From Nitrosospira multiformis (lineage in GTDB: Bacteria; Pseudomonadota; Gammaproteobacteria; Burkholderiales; Nitrosomonadaceae): a stretch of DNA of 64,000 nucleotides. Location: the NCBI RefSeq assembly GCF_900111585.1, contig NZ_FOHI01000003.1, positions 186,001 through 250,000 on the forward strand. Direction: 5' to 3'. The notes under the pieces were generated by a model that worked only from the letters and a program-made list of their open reading frames with translations, did no database searches and was not told where the DNA came from. The stretch's first letter is position 1. Each line of letters opens with the position of its first letter. Below, in pieces: positions 7,967-16,983 of the stretch. The position numbers and the translations under genes are program-made.

Positions 7967-10366
7967 ATGCGACTTTGTATTCTGGCATTTGTTGCCGGAG
8001 TAGTGCTGCTGCAACAGCAACCGGTGCTGCCAGTGCTTGCAGGTGCGTGGGCTCTTTTCCCCGGCATGGCGTGCGGAATTCTGCTGCTTCGCTGCCGCGC
8101 CCCTGTTTTTGCTCGCATCGGCAAGATGCTTTGGGTTTGCCTCTTCCTGGGAGCGGGTTTTTTCTGGGCGGCTGCTTTTGCGCAATGGCGCCTGAGCGAC
8201 GCGCTTCCGCCCGAGTGGGAAGGGAGAGATATCCGGGTAATTGGCGTGGTTGCGGAGTTGCCGCAAACCGGCGAGAACAGTGTCCGCTTTACTTTCGATG
8301 TAGAGCAGGTGTTGACGGAAGGTGCAATCGCGCCCGGCCGCCTTTTTCTTTCCTGGTATAACGAGCGCGGGAGCGGCTTTACGCCCAGGCCTTCAACACC
8401 TTCTCTCAATGTTGGGGAACGCTGGCGGCTTACTGCACGGCTCAAGCGTCCCCATGGAACCGCCAATCCGCATGCTTCCGACTTCGAGCAGTGGGCGCTG
8501 GAGCGCAACATTCGAGCCACCGGCTATGTGCGCAAGGATGACGAAAATATATGCCTGGAGAAAGTGGTGGGGCGCCTCGCTTATCATGTCGAGCGTCTGC
8601 GCCAGGATATCCGTGACCATTTCATTGCCGCGCTGCCCGGCCAGGCTTATACGGGTATCCTAGTTGCGCTGGCGGTGGGGGATCAACGGGCGATTCCGCA
8701 CGAGCAGTGGCAGGTATTCACGCGGACCGGGATAAACCATCTAGTCAGCATATCCGGTCTTCATATCACCATGCTGTCGGGACTTGTGTTTACGATGGCA
8801 TACTGGCTATGGTGCAGAAGCTATCATTTGACGCTGCGGTTGCCAGCCAGGAAGGCCGCAGTCATAGCCGGGCTGGTGGCCGCGCTCGGTTATACGCTGC
8901 TGGCCGGTTTTGCGGTTCCGGCACAACGCACGCTCTATATGCTCGCCGCGGTCGCCGTTACTCTATGGTTCGATCATTCCATTGCAATGACCACAGTCCT
9001 GGCCTGGGCATTGCTTGCAGTCGTGGTTCTCGATCCGTGGGCAGTGCTTTCACCCGGCTTCTGGTTATCCTTTGGCGCTATCGCGGTCATCATGCTGGTA
9101 TCTGTCGGCCGCGTTGGCAGGCCGCACTGGCTGAGTAGTTGGACAACGGTGCAGTGGGCCATAACCCTGGGTCTGATACCTCTTTTATTGGCGATGTTTC
9201 AGCAAATATCGCTGGTTTCCCCAATCGCCAATGCGGTGGCGATTCCACTGGTGAGTCTGGTCGTGGTGCCGCTAACCCTGCTCGCAACTCTGCCACTCCT
9301 CGATTTTCTGTTAGTACCGGCACATGCAGCGCTGAATGGTTGCATGACCGTGATGCAATGGCTGAGCGATGCGCCTCAGGCCGTCTGGAGCCAGCAAGCG
9401 CCGCCTTTCTGGGCAGTAGCCGTGGGGGCGGCAGGCATTTTCTGGACGCTGTTGCCTGGGAAGTGGGGTTGGCGGCTCGGCCTCGGTACCGGTTTCCCTG
9501 CTCGCTGGCTCGGTCTCATTGCACTACTGCCGCTGTTTCTGCTGCCCCTCCCAAAACCGGAGCAGGGAGAGCTGTGGCTGACCGTGCTGGATGTCGGCCA
9601 GGGACTGGCGGTACTGGCGCGCACGGAAAATCACACGCTGCTCTACGATACGGGACCTGCCTTTACGTCCGAAGCCGATAGCGGCAGCCGCACCATCATT
9701 CCATTTCTCCGCGGGGAGGGTATAAGGCATCTCGATGCAATGACCGTCACACACGCTGATTCCGATCATAGCGGCGGAGGGTTGTCCGTGCTGCAAGCGG
9801 TACCCGTCGAATGGCTCGTCTCATCGCTGCGCGACGATCATCCCATACAACAGGCTGCTCTCAACAAGCGCCGGTGCAAGGCGGGACAGTCGTGGGAATG
9901 GGATGGCGTTCGCTTCGACATGCTTCATCCGGTGGAAGAGAGCTACAATGACCTCCGCCTCAAGAGCAACGCCTTGAGTTGCGTGTTGAAAATTACCACA
10001 TGGCACGGTAGCGTGCTTCTGCCGGCGGATATCGAGAAAAAATCCGAATATCAATTGCTCAAGCGTTATGGGGAGGCGCTTTCCTCAACGGTATTGATCG
10101 CTCCTCATCATGGAAGCAAAACTTCTTCCACCGAGGAGTTCGTGCGCAAGGTGAATCCGCGGTTGGTAGTATTTACCGTAGGTTATCGCAACCGTTTTGG
10201 CCATCCAAAAGAGGAAGTCGCGGAGCGGTATCGATCGATGGGAAGCAGATTGTTGCGCAGCGACACCGATGGTGCCATATTGCTGCGCTTTGGCGGTAAT
10301 GACCTTGCCGTGGAGCGATGGCGCGTGCGGCGGATGCGTTATTGGCACGATTCAGCAACGTTTTAA
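7967..10366 (+). CDS. comEC: DNA internalisation / competence protein ComEC (Rec2)
   Basis: 799 residues from the ATG at 7967, which has AGGAAA about 8 bases upstream. Order: hydrophobic N-terminus with a DUF4131 segment (to about 200), the multi-helix Competence domain carrying SISGLHITMLSG, and a C-terminal metallo-beta-lactamase-like domain with DVGQGLAVL, YDTGP and THADSDHSGGG. ComEC forms the inner-membrane channel that takes up single-stranded DNA in natural transformation. An in-frame ATG at 7922 would add 15 unconserved residues. No other competence gene is adjacent, though a type IV pilin gene lies at 45 kb. Confidence 0.9.
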   Translation: MRLCILAFVAGVVLLQQQPVLPVLAGAWALFPGMACGILLLRCRAPVFARIGKMLWVCLFLGAGFFWAAAFAQWRLSDALPPEWEGRDIRVIGVVAELPQTGENSVRFTFDVEQVLTEGAIAPGRLFLSWYNERGSGFTPRPSTPSLNVGERWRLTARLKRPHGTANPHASDFEQWALERNIRATGYVRKDDENICLEKVVGRLAYHVERLRQDIRDHFIAALPGQAYTGILVALAVGDQRAIPHEQWQVFTRTGINHLVSISGLHITMLSGLVFTMAYWLWCRSYHLTLRLPARKAAVIAGLVAALGYTLLAGFAVPAQRTLYMLAAVAVTLWFDHSIAMTTVLAWALLAVVVLDPWAVLSPGFWLSFGAIAVIMLVSVGRVGRPHWLSSWTTVQWAITLGLIPLLLAMFQQISLVSPIANAVAIPLVSLVVVPLTLLATLPLLDFLLVPAHAALNGCMTVMQWLSDAPQAVWSQQAPPFWAVAVGAAGIFWTLLPGKWGWRLGLGTGFPARWLGLIALLPLFLLPLPKPEQGELWLTVLDVGQGLAVLARTENHTLLYDTGPAFTSEADSGSRTIIPFLRGEGIRHLDAMTVTHADSDHSGGGLSVLQAVPVEWLVSSLRDDHPIQQAALNKRRCKAGQSWEWDGVRFDMLHPVEESYNDLRLKSNALSCVLKITTWHGSVLLPADIEKKSEYQLLKRYGEALSSTVLIAPHHGSKTSSTEEFVRKVNPRLVVFTVGYRNRFGHPKEEVAERYRSMGSRLLRSDTDGAILLRFGGNDLAVERWRVRRMRYWHDSATF

Positions 10367-10452
10367 CCGGAAATAAAGCAATTATGAAAGGACATGAGTG
10401 ACATGGGGGCTCAATTGAAAAAGGCCGCTCCAATACTCACTCCACGCGCTCC

Positions 10453-12642
10453 ATGAACGCTTCCTCCCTCATTCGCGGAAAAGGGGACGAACCTTTCCGG
10501 CTCCAATCCCCGGGTTCAATCTTCTCCCCGACAGAAATCGATCTGCTCCGGGAGGCGCAGGCTTTTTGCGAACCGCTCTATATGGATAAAAGCCTGCCTA
10601 ACGGTGAATTGCTCTCTTCACATGTAGATGGAGTCGCGGCGATTCTCGCCGGCTTGCGGGTGGACAGCGATACACTGGCAGCAGGAGCGCTTCATGCAGT
10701 TCCGGAGTATCTGGAGGGGTATGAAGAAGAATTGGCAACCGCTTTTGGTCCAACGGTCGCTCATCTCGTGGAAGGTGTGAGGCGCGTCGGCCGAATCCAG
10801 GTACTGCGATCAGCAAGCAGCACAGACAATATCGGGAATGGCAGCGCGCAGATTGAAGCATTGAGGAAGATGCTGCTCGCAATGGCGGAAGACATCCGGG
10901 TAGTGATCATCGCCCTGGCCGACCAGTTGCAGACGATGCGCTACGTCGCTGCCAGCAATGTTGCCGGAAGATGGGAGGCCGCTGAGGTCACCCTGAACAT
11001 TTTCGCGCCTCTCGCCAATCGCCTAGGGTTGTGGCAAGTAAAGTGGGAGCTGGAGGATCTATCGTTTCGGATCACCGAACCCGAACGCTATAAAAAAATC
11101 GCCACATTGCTGGAGGAGACTCGCCGCAGCAGGGAACAATATATCGCGCTGGTGGTGGACAGGTTGCAAAACGAACTGGATCAGGCCGGAATCAAGGCTC
11201 AAATCACAGGACGTCCCAAGCACATTTACAGCATTTACAGAAAAATGAAACGCAAGGGTGTGAATTTCAAGGAAATCCAGGACACCCGGGCCGTTCGCAT
11301 TCTCGTGGACGAAATCAGGGATTGCTACGCGGCATTGGGGTTGGTGCACAACCTTTGGATGCCGATTCCCAAGGAGTTCGACGACTATATTGCCAAGCCG
11401 AAAGGCAATGACTACCGGTCGCTGCATACTGCGGTAATCGGTCCGGAAGACAAAGTGGTCGAGGTGCAGATCCGGACCCATGAGATGCACCGTCATTCGG
11501 AGATGGGTGTCGCTGCGCATTGGCGCTACAAGGAAGGTGCAAAGCGGGACGCGAGGTATGAGGAAAAGATCGCCTGGTTAAGGCAGATACTGGAGTGGAA
11601 GAATGATGTCGAGGACGCAGGAGAGCTGGCTGAGCATTTCAAGGTCGCCCTGTTCGAAGATTCGGTCTATGTACTGACGCCGCAAGGGAAGGTGATCGCG
11701 CTGCCCAAGGGGGCCACTCCCGTGGATTTTGCATACCATGTGCATAGCGACCTCGGGCACCGTTGCCGGGGTGCCAAGGTGGATGGGATCATGGTGCCCC
11801 TCGATTACCCGCTGCAAAATGCGCAAAGAGTGGAGATCATTTCGATCAAGCAGGGGGGGCCTAGCCGCGACTGGCTCAACCCTGGATTGGGTTATATCAG
11901 GAGCCAGCGCGCCCGGGCGAAAGTCAGGCAATGGTTCAGCAGTGAAATGCGTACTGCTTCCCTCACACAAGCCCGGGCTTTGGTGGAAAAGGAACTGCAG
12001 CGCCATGGCATGACTGCGATGAGCCTGGATAAGCTGGCAGTGGAGTTCAAATTTGCCAGACTTGATTCCTTTCTTGCAGCCGTTGCAAGGGGTGATATCA
12101 ATGCGCGCCAGCTATCGGCATTCTTGAGCGGGGAGACGGAATCTGATCTACCCGGCCCCGAGACGCTAGTCATCAAAAAGCAGCCTCTCGCCCCGGAACC
12201 CCAGGGAGACGTACTCGTCGTCGGGGTCGACAAGTTGCTCACCGTACTGGCAAAGTGCTGCAAGCCTGTACCCCCTGATCCCATCATTGGTTTTGTCACT
12301 CGTGGGCGAGGAATCACCATCCACAGGGCGAATTGCGCCAATGTGTCCCGGTTGTCAGGAGAAGGCGTGGCGCGCCTCGTCAGTACGCAATGGGATTTAT
12401 CCAAAGATGCGAGTTACGCCGTGGAGGTGGAGATTCGGGCGCAGGATCGTCAAGGATTGCTGAGCGACATTTCGGGTGTTCTGTCGCGCGAAAAAATTGA
12501 TGTCGTCGCTACCCGCGCCCATAGCCGCGACCTGAACGCGACCCTGCAATTCGTGATCAAGATTGGCAACGTGGATCAATTGCGGCGTGTTCTCGGGCTG
12601 ATAGCAGGCGTCCGGGGAGTCATATCGGCCTCGCGCAAATAA
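10453..12642 (+). CDS. relA: (p)ppGpp synthetase RelA, hydrolase domain degenerate
   Basis: 729 residues: pseudo-HD domain (about 50-190), synthetase domain (about 240-350), TGS (about 395-455) and C-terminal ACT (about 655-729). The hydrolase site is damaged: where active enzymes have HD followed by ED, this protein has HA (residues 81-82) and EY. The synthetase carries EFDD at 307-310, the acidic motif of RelA-type monofunctional enzymes, and GNDYRSLHT. So it should make but not degrade the stringent-response alarmone, and a SpoT-type enzyme must exist elsewhere. It reads in the same direction as comEC with an 86-base gap. Confidence 0.9.
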   Translation: MNASSLIRGKGDEPFRLQSPGSIFSPTEIDLLREAQAFCEPLYMDKSLPNGELLSSHVDGVAAILAGLRVDSDTLAAGALHAVPEYLEGYEEELATAFGPTVAHLVEGVRRVGRIQVLRSASSTDNIGNGSAQIEALRKMLLAMAEDIRVVIIALADQLQTMRYVAASNVAGRWEAAEVTLNIFAPLANRLGLWQVKWELEDLSFRITEPERYKKIATLLEETRRSREQYIALVVDRLQNELDQAGIKAQITGRPKHIYSIYRKMKRKGVNFKEIQDTRAVRILVDEIRDCYAALGLVHNLWMPIPKEFDDYIAKPKGNDYRSLHTAVIGPEDKVVEVQIRTHEMHRHSEMGVAAHWRYKEGAKRDARYEEKIAWLRQILEWKNDVEDAGELAEHFKVALFEDSVYVLTPQGKVIALPKGATPVDFAYHVHSDLGHRCRGAKVDGIMVPLDYPLQNAQRVEIISIKQGGPSRDWLNPGLGYIRSQRARAKVRQWFSSEMRTASLTQARALVEKELQRHGMTAMSLDKLAVEFKFARLDSFLAAVARGDINARQLSAFLSGETESDLPGPETLVIKKQPLAPEPQGDVLVVGVDKLLTVLAKCCKPVPPDPIIGFVTRGRGITIHRANCANVSRLSGEGVARLVSTQWDLSKDASYAVEVEIRAQDRQGLLSDISGVLSREKIDVVATRAHSRDLNATLQFVIKIGNVDQLRRVLGLIAGVRGVISASRK

Positions 12643-12669
12643 ACGTAATTCAAGTTCCGCAGCGCACTG

Positions 12670-13152
12670 TCAGCACTCCGATACTCCACACAGCAATTGA
12701 TCGCAACCCGACCAATGGCAGCAGGTTCGCTCGCAGCTTCCCCAGCAGATGGAGTCAAACGGCCAGGGAAGACAGGTGCGATCATCACGTACCGTGCAAC
12801 CTTCTCCCGGTGGAGTGCACGGCCGCCGGGAGCAAGCTGTGCCATCAGGGCGGCAGCAACGCTGCGACCAACCGCTGGATGGGTTGCACTCGCAATTTCC
12901 GCACACCGGCGGCTGTGAGAGGCAGCCGCATTCCACCCGGCAGAGCCGGATGCATTGAGCATGCTCTCTGCCCGTAAGGCCCTCGCAACCCTGCTGGCAT
13001 TCATCGATACAGTCAAGGTCGCAGGCTTGCAGCCTTACAGCATCTATTTTATGCGGGCGCCTGACCTCGGGACCAGCCGTTGTCCGATAATTCGCTCTTG
13101 TCCTGTAAACCGAACGTTCGGCGGTAAAGCCTGGTATCTTTGGTGTGCTCAT
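12670..13152 (-). CDS. Cysteine-rich protein of unknown function with IPGFTAE N-terminus
   Basis: 160 residues from the second of two tandem ATGs (13152), preceded by GGAGGA. The first 35 residues are polar (STPKIPGFTAERSVYRTR, then NYRT). From about residue 45 to the end there are 24 cysteines, many in CxxxC, CC and CxC spacings, with a proline/glycine-rich middle. There is no signal peptide or membrane helix in this reading. The IPGFTAE opening recurs, as I recall it, in uncharacterised proteobacterial proteins, but I cannot name a domain. Possibilities are a metal-binding protein, a disulfide-rich structural protein or a modified-peptide precursor. It is divergent from the dcw cluster. Codon use and reading-frame length argue that it is a real gene. 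Confidence 0.65.
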   Translation of the reverse strand: MSTPKIPGFTAERSVYRTRANYRTTAGPEVRRPHKIDAVRLQACDLDCIDECQQGCEGLTGREHAQCIRLCRVECGCLSQPPVCGNCECNPSSGWSQRCCRPDGTACSRRPCTPPGEGCTVRDDRTCLPWPFDSICWGSCERTCCHWSGCDQLLCGVSEC

Positions 13153-13369
13153 CATTCCTCCAAGCAGGTATGGACGCGGGACAGACAATACGTTTATAGA
13201 CGGCCACGCAACAAAAGCAAGTGTGTATAAAAGTTGTTGCGGAGGCGTTACCGGCTCGAATGCAGACCTCTCCCACCGGCCGCTTGTAACCGGCACATTT
13301 ATCTTTTCCTACAGTCGAGGCCGGAAATTTCCATACTTCCCTACCTTTTATAATCCCTCATTCTCTTCC

Positions 13370-13398
13370 TTGACTTTGGCTTTTTTTTTAACTACAGT
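13370..13398 (+). promoter_or_regulatory. Sigma-70-like promoter of the dcw cluster
   Basis: TTGACT at 13370-13375 and TACAGT at 13393-13398 are separated by 17 bases. The spacer contains a run of nine T at 13381-13389. A second -10-like TATAAT lies at 13349-13354 without a good -35. The last bases of the -10 overlap the first MraZ box. Confidence 0.6.
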
Positions 13399-13422
13399 GG
13401 GTAAAAGTGGGTAGAAGTGGGA
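13397..13422 (+). promoter_or_regulatory. Three MraZ-binding boxes
   Basis: GTGGG occurs at 13397, 13407 and 13417, exactly 10 bases apart, so TGGGN units are separated by 5 bases. This is the known arrangement of MraZ operators in front of mraZ in other bacteria. The array overlaps the -10 element and the probable transcription start, so binding of MraZ should repress the cluster. Confidence 0.85.
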
Positions 13423-13467
13423 GACGATTTTCTGCGGTTTTCCTCCGTAGAGTAAAGAAGGGGAGCA

Positions 13468-13911
13468 ATGTTTCGCGGTGGGACACCTGTCAGTCTGGAT
13501 AACAAGGGTAGACTCGCCGTGCCTGCAAGATACCGGGAGACGCTCATATCCCTTTGCGCCGGTCATTTGATTGTCACTGCCGACCCATCCAAGTGTTTGT
13601 TGATTTATCCTCAGCCCGTATGGGAGCCCATAGAGCAAAAGCTCAACAGTCTTTCCAGCTTTAATCCACAAACTCGCAGTTTGCAGCGACTTCTCGTTGG
13701 CAATGCCTGCGATGTGGAGATGGATGGCGCCGGTCGCATTCTTGTGCCTCCCTCTCTGCGGGCATTTGCAGGTTTGAACAAAGAGGTGGTTCTAGTGGGA
13801 CAAGGTGCGAAATTCGAGCTGTGGGACAGCGAGAAATGGAATTTGCAGATGGAGAGCGCGCTCGCGTTCAGAGACGGCATTCCCGAAGAACTCGAAGGTT
13901 TTTCACTGTAA
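13468..13911 (+). CDS. mraZ: Transcriptional repressor MraZ
   Basis: 147 residues made of two swapped-hairpin (AbrB-like) halves. The first begins FRGGTPVSLDNKGRLAVPARYR, the second contains CDVEMDGAGRILVPPSLR; the paired D-x-x-G-R-(I/L)-x-(V/I)-P motifs are the DNA-binding signature. The ATG follows GGGGAG. MraZ binds direct repeats upstream of its own gene, and three such repeats lie 46-71 bases before this start. First gene of the division and cell wall cluster; the next gene begins 3 bases after its stop. Confidence 0.95.
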   Translation: MFRGGTPVSLDNKGRLAVPARYRETLISLCAGHLIVTADPSKCLLIYPQPVWEPIEQKLNSLSSFNPQTRSLQRLLVGNACDVEMDGAGRILVPPSLRAFAGLNKEVVLVGQGAKFELWDSEKWNLQMESALAFRDGIPEELEGFSL

Positions 13912-13914
13912 TTT

Positions 13915-14865
13915 GTGGCTGAGGCAGGGAAGCACACCACTGTTCTGCTACAGGAGGCGGTGGAAGCGCTGGCACTTAAGCCGGATGGGATATATGTGGA
14001 TGGAACATTTGGTCGGGGCGGACACAGCCGGCTGATACTGGAGCGCCTGGGGAAGAACGGAAGATTGATCGCGTTCGATAGGGATCCGGCCGCTTGTGCG
14101 GTTGGACGGAATTTTGGAGACGAACGCTTCTGCATGGTTCACGGCAGTTATTCCCGGTTGCAGGAGGTGCTGCAACAGTTGAATGTCGGTCAGATCGATG
14201 GGGTATTACTGGATCTGGGCGTGTCGTCACCGCAACTCGAGGACGCCACACGCGGCTTCAGTTTCAGCATGGAGGGACCGCTCGATATGCGCATGGATAC
14301 AACAGAGGGCCAGACAGCAGCTCAGTGGTTGGGTTCGGCGTCGGAAGTCCAGTTGGAAGAGGTGATAAAAGAATATGGCGAAGAGCGGTTTGCTAAGCAG
14401 ATTGCAAGAGCGATTGTTAAGGCTAGAGCGCGACAACCTCTCGTCACTACCAGTCAACTTGCCGCGATCGTGGCAGCGGCCATACCCGCGCGCGCGCGTG
14501 AGCCAAAACAGAATCCGGCGACGCGTACCTTTCAGGCCATCCGGATTTACCTCAATCAGGAGCTTGAGAGGCTGTCGCTTGCCTTACCGCAGTGTGTCGA
14601 GATGCTGAAGACGGGTGGCCGGTTGGTCGTCATCAGTTTTCACTCGCTGGAAGATAGAATAGTGAAGCGTTTCATACGTGAAGGAGCGAATCCTGACAAA
14701 CTGCCGAAGCACTTGCCGCTGCGCGCCGACGAGGTGCGGCGTTTCAGCAGGGCAAATCTGCAGATGGTTGGGAAGGTGGTACGGCCCGGCGTGGCGGAGG
14801 TCGAATGCAATCCTCGCGCCCGCAGCGCGGTAATGCGCGTGGCGGAGCGGATAAACACCACTTAA
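13915..14865 (+). CDS. rsmH: 16S rRNA m4C1402 methyltransferase RsmH
   Basis: 316 residues from a GTG start. It methylates N4 of C1402 in the ribosomal P site using S-adenosylmethionine. The SAM-binding loop is [14 protein letters not shown] (about 24-37), followed by [15 protein letters not shown] and the conserved [15 protein letters not shown]. The C-terminus holds the [16 protein letters not shown] motif. Its place right after mraZ is standard. Confidence 0.95.
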   Translation: MAEAGKHTTVLLQEAVEALALKPDGIYVDGTFGRGGHSRLILERLGKNGRLIAFDRDPAACAVGRNFGDERFCMVHGSYSRLQEVLQQLNVGQIDGVLLDLGVSSPQLEDATRGFSFSMEGPLDMRMDTTEGQTAAQWLGSASEVQLEEVIKEYGEERFAKQIARAIVKARARQPLVTTSQLAAIVAAAIPARAREPKQNPATRTFQAIRIYLNQELERLSLALPQCVEMLKTGGRLVVISFHSLEDRIVKRFIREGANPDKLPKHLPLRADEVRRFSRANLQMVGKVVRPGVAEVECNPRARSAVMRVAERINTT

Positions 14866-14905
14866 CGAAATCCCGTTGCGCGTTTTTGGTTGATGAGAGG
14901 TTGGT

Positions 14906-15223
14906 GTGATCAGAATAAATATTTTGTTGACCTTAATTCTCATCGCTTGCGCGCTGAGTGTTGTGACTTCACAGCACAAGGCGCGCAAGCTGTTTGTGGA
15001 ACTGGAAAAGGAGCAGCAGCTGGCGAGGCAACTGGCGGAGGAATGGGGGCAGTTGCAGCTTGAGCAAAGCACCTGGGCGACGCATGCCCGTATTGAAAAA
15101 ATTGCCACGGGGCAGCTGCAGATGCGCTTGCCGGACCCCAAACGTATCCAGATCATACCCCTGAGTCAGCCCGTGGGGGAACCTGTCGATTCGACCGACT
15201 CCAAGGAAGCATCGAAATCATGA
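14906..15223 (+). CDS. ftsL: Cell division protein FtsL
   Basis: 105 residues from a GTG. Small bitopic protein: one membrane helix at about 4-22, then a periplasmic leucine-zipper-like coiled coil (VELEKEQQLARQLAEEWGQL), then a short polar tail. FtsL joins FtsQ and FtsB at the septum and activates the FtsW-FtsI synthase. Its stop overlaps the ftsI start as ATGA. Confidence 0.88.
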   Translation: MIRINILLTLILIACALSVVTSQHKARKLFVELEKEQQLARQLAEEWGQLQLEQSTWATHARIEKIATGQLQMRLPDPKRIQIIPLSQPVGEPVDSTDSKEASKS

Positions 15224-16983
15224 AAGCCAATCAAAAGCCGCCTGTTATCCTGCCTGTGAAGCGCGCACGCCTCCTGGTGGGTTTATTGTTGCTTGGATTC
15301 GCTGGGCTGGCAGGACGCGCTGCTTATCTGCAGGGAATGCACAACGGGTTTTTGCAGCAGAAGGGCGAATCGCGTTATGGCCGCGTGCTCGAAATGAACG
15401 CAAACAGGGGAATGATCACCGATCGGTACGGCAAGCCCCTGGCAATAAGCACTCCCGTGGAATCCGTATGGCTGAGTCCGCAGGATGTGGTTGCCACCCC
15501 CGAGCAGTTGAGCAGGCTCGCGGATCTGATCGATATGGATGCGGACGAGCTTCACAAACGCCTGGATGGGCTGGCAGGAGCCTCCCAAGGTTCCCGGGCA
15601 GCGTCCCGGCGCGATTTCGTATACCTGAAGCGGCATTTGTCGCCAGCCGTGGCGACCGGCGTCGTCGAACTGAAAATTCCGGGCATATTTCTCAAGCGCG
15701 AGTATCGGCGCTACTATCCTGCGGGAGACCTGACTTCGCACGTCCTCGGGTTCACCGATCTGGACGACAAGGGGCAGGAGGGTATCGAGCTGGCCTGGCA
15801 GGATGAGCTTGCCGGCAAGCCGGGAAGCCGCCGAGTCATCAAGGACCGTAAAGGACATATCATCGAGGATGTCGAAAGCATCCGGGCACCGAAGCCGGGG
15901 CAGAACATGGCGCTGTCGATAGATAGCAAAATACAATACCTCGCCTACCGTGAATTGAAGCAGGCAGTGGAAACCCACAAGGCCAAGGCCGGGGGCTTGG
16001 TGGCGCTCGATGTGAAGACAGGCGAAATCCTGGCCCTGGTGAATCTCCCGACCTACAACCCGAACAACCGGTCCAACAGGAACAGTGCGCAGTCGCGTAA
16101 CAGGGCCGTCACCGATATGTTCGAGCCGGGTTCCACGCTCAAGCCGTTCACGGTAGCGGCAGCGCTGGAAGCAGGGAGAATCACCCCGGACACTGTATTT
16201 CAAACCGCGCCGGGTTCATTCTCCATAGGTAAGGCGACCATACGCGATGCGCACAGGACAGAGGCCTTGACTGTCACGCAGGTGATCCAGAAATCCAGCA
16301 ACGTCGGTTCAGCAAAGATCGCGCTGTCGCTTCCACCGCAGACACTGTGGGAAATGCTGAATGGAGCAGGATTCGGAGAGCTGCCTGGCTCCGGTTTCCC
16401 GGGCGAGGTGAGCGGCAAGTTGCGGCCTTATAAAACCTGGCGTCCCATCGAGCAGGCGACCATGTCGTATGGTCACGGCATTGCAGTGAGCCTGATGCAG
16501 CTTGCCCGCGCTTATATGATTTTTGCCGCGGAAGGTGAAATAAAACCGGTATCGCTGCTGAAGCTCGACTCGGCTCCGGTCAGCAAGCGCGCGATTTCAC
16601 GCGACACAGCGCTGGCCGTGAGTCGTATGCTCGAGATGGTGGCGCAACCAGGGGGTACCGCTCCACAGGCGCAGGTCAGCGGATATCGGGTGGCGGGGAA
16701 GACTGGCACCGCGCACAAGCTGGAAGGCAGAGGCTATGCAAAAAACCGCTATCTTTCGACCTTTGTCGGTTATGCACCCGTTTCGAATCCAAGATATGTC
16801 ATTGCAGTGATGCTGGATGAGCCGTCAGCTGGACAATATTACGGAGGTACCGTGGCGGCGCCCGTTTTCAGCCGGGTGATGCACGGCATCCTGCATATGC
16901 AGAACGTGCCGCATGATGCGCCGGGGGGCAATATGACGTCCCTGACAGCTGCCCCGCCCAAGGACAACAAGGGTGATGTATGA
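15220..16983 (+). CDS. ftsI: Septal peptidoglycan transpeptidase FtsI (PBP3)
   Basis: 587 residues, class B penicillin-binding protein. A membrane anchor lies at about 17-36, a pedestal domain (PBP dimerisation) follows with RGMITDRYGKPLA, and the transpeptidase domain carries all three active-site motifs: STLK at 305-308, SSN at 359-361 and KTGT at 494-497. It cross-links septal cell wall together with FtsW. Both its ends overlap neighbours by ATGA, which suggests coupled translation with ftsL and murE. Confidence 0.95.
   Translation: MKANQKPPVILPVKRARLLVGLLLLGFAGLAGRAAYLQGMHNGFLQQKGESRYGRVLEMNANRGMITDRYGKPLAISTPVESVWLSPQDVVATPEQLSRLADLIDMDADELHKRLDGLAGASQGSRAASRRDFVYLKRHLSPAVATGVVELKIPGIFLKREYRRYYPAGDLTSHVLGFTDLDDKGQEGIELAWQDELAGKPGSRRVIKDRKGHIIEDVESIRAPKPGQNMALSIDSKIQYLAYRELKQAVETHKAKAGGLVALDVKTGEILALVNLPTYNPNNRSNRNSAQSRNRAVTDMFEPGSTLKPFTVAAALEAGRITPDTVFQTAPGSFSIGKATIRDAHRTEALTVTQVIQKSSNVGSAKIALSLPPQTLWEMLNGAGFGELPGSGFPGEVSGKLRPYKTWRPIEQATMSYGHGIAVSLMQLARAYMIFAAEGEIKPVSLLKLDSAPVSKRAISRDTALAVSRMLEMVAQPGGTAPQAQVSGYRVAGKTGTAHKLEGRGYAKNRYLSTFVGYAPVSNPRYVIAVMLDEPSAGQYYGGTVAAPVFSRVMHGILHMQNVPHDAPGGNMTSLTAAPPKDNKGDV

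Noticed and set aside
7705-8520. Upstream part of a 467-codon minus-strand open frame over comEC
   Set aside because: Only the C-terminal 195 residues resemble a protein family (DUF2062); the rest is antisense to the start of comEC and low in conserved features.
15283-16203. 306-codon minus-strand frame over ftsI
   Set aside because: Antisense shadow of ftsI, whose motifs are complete.
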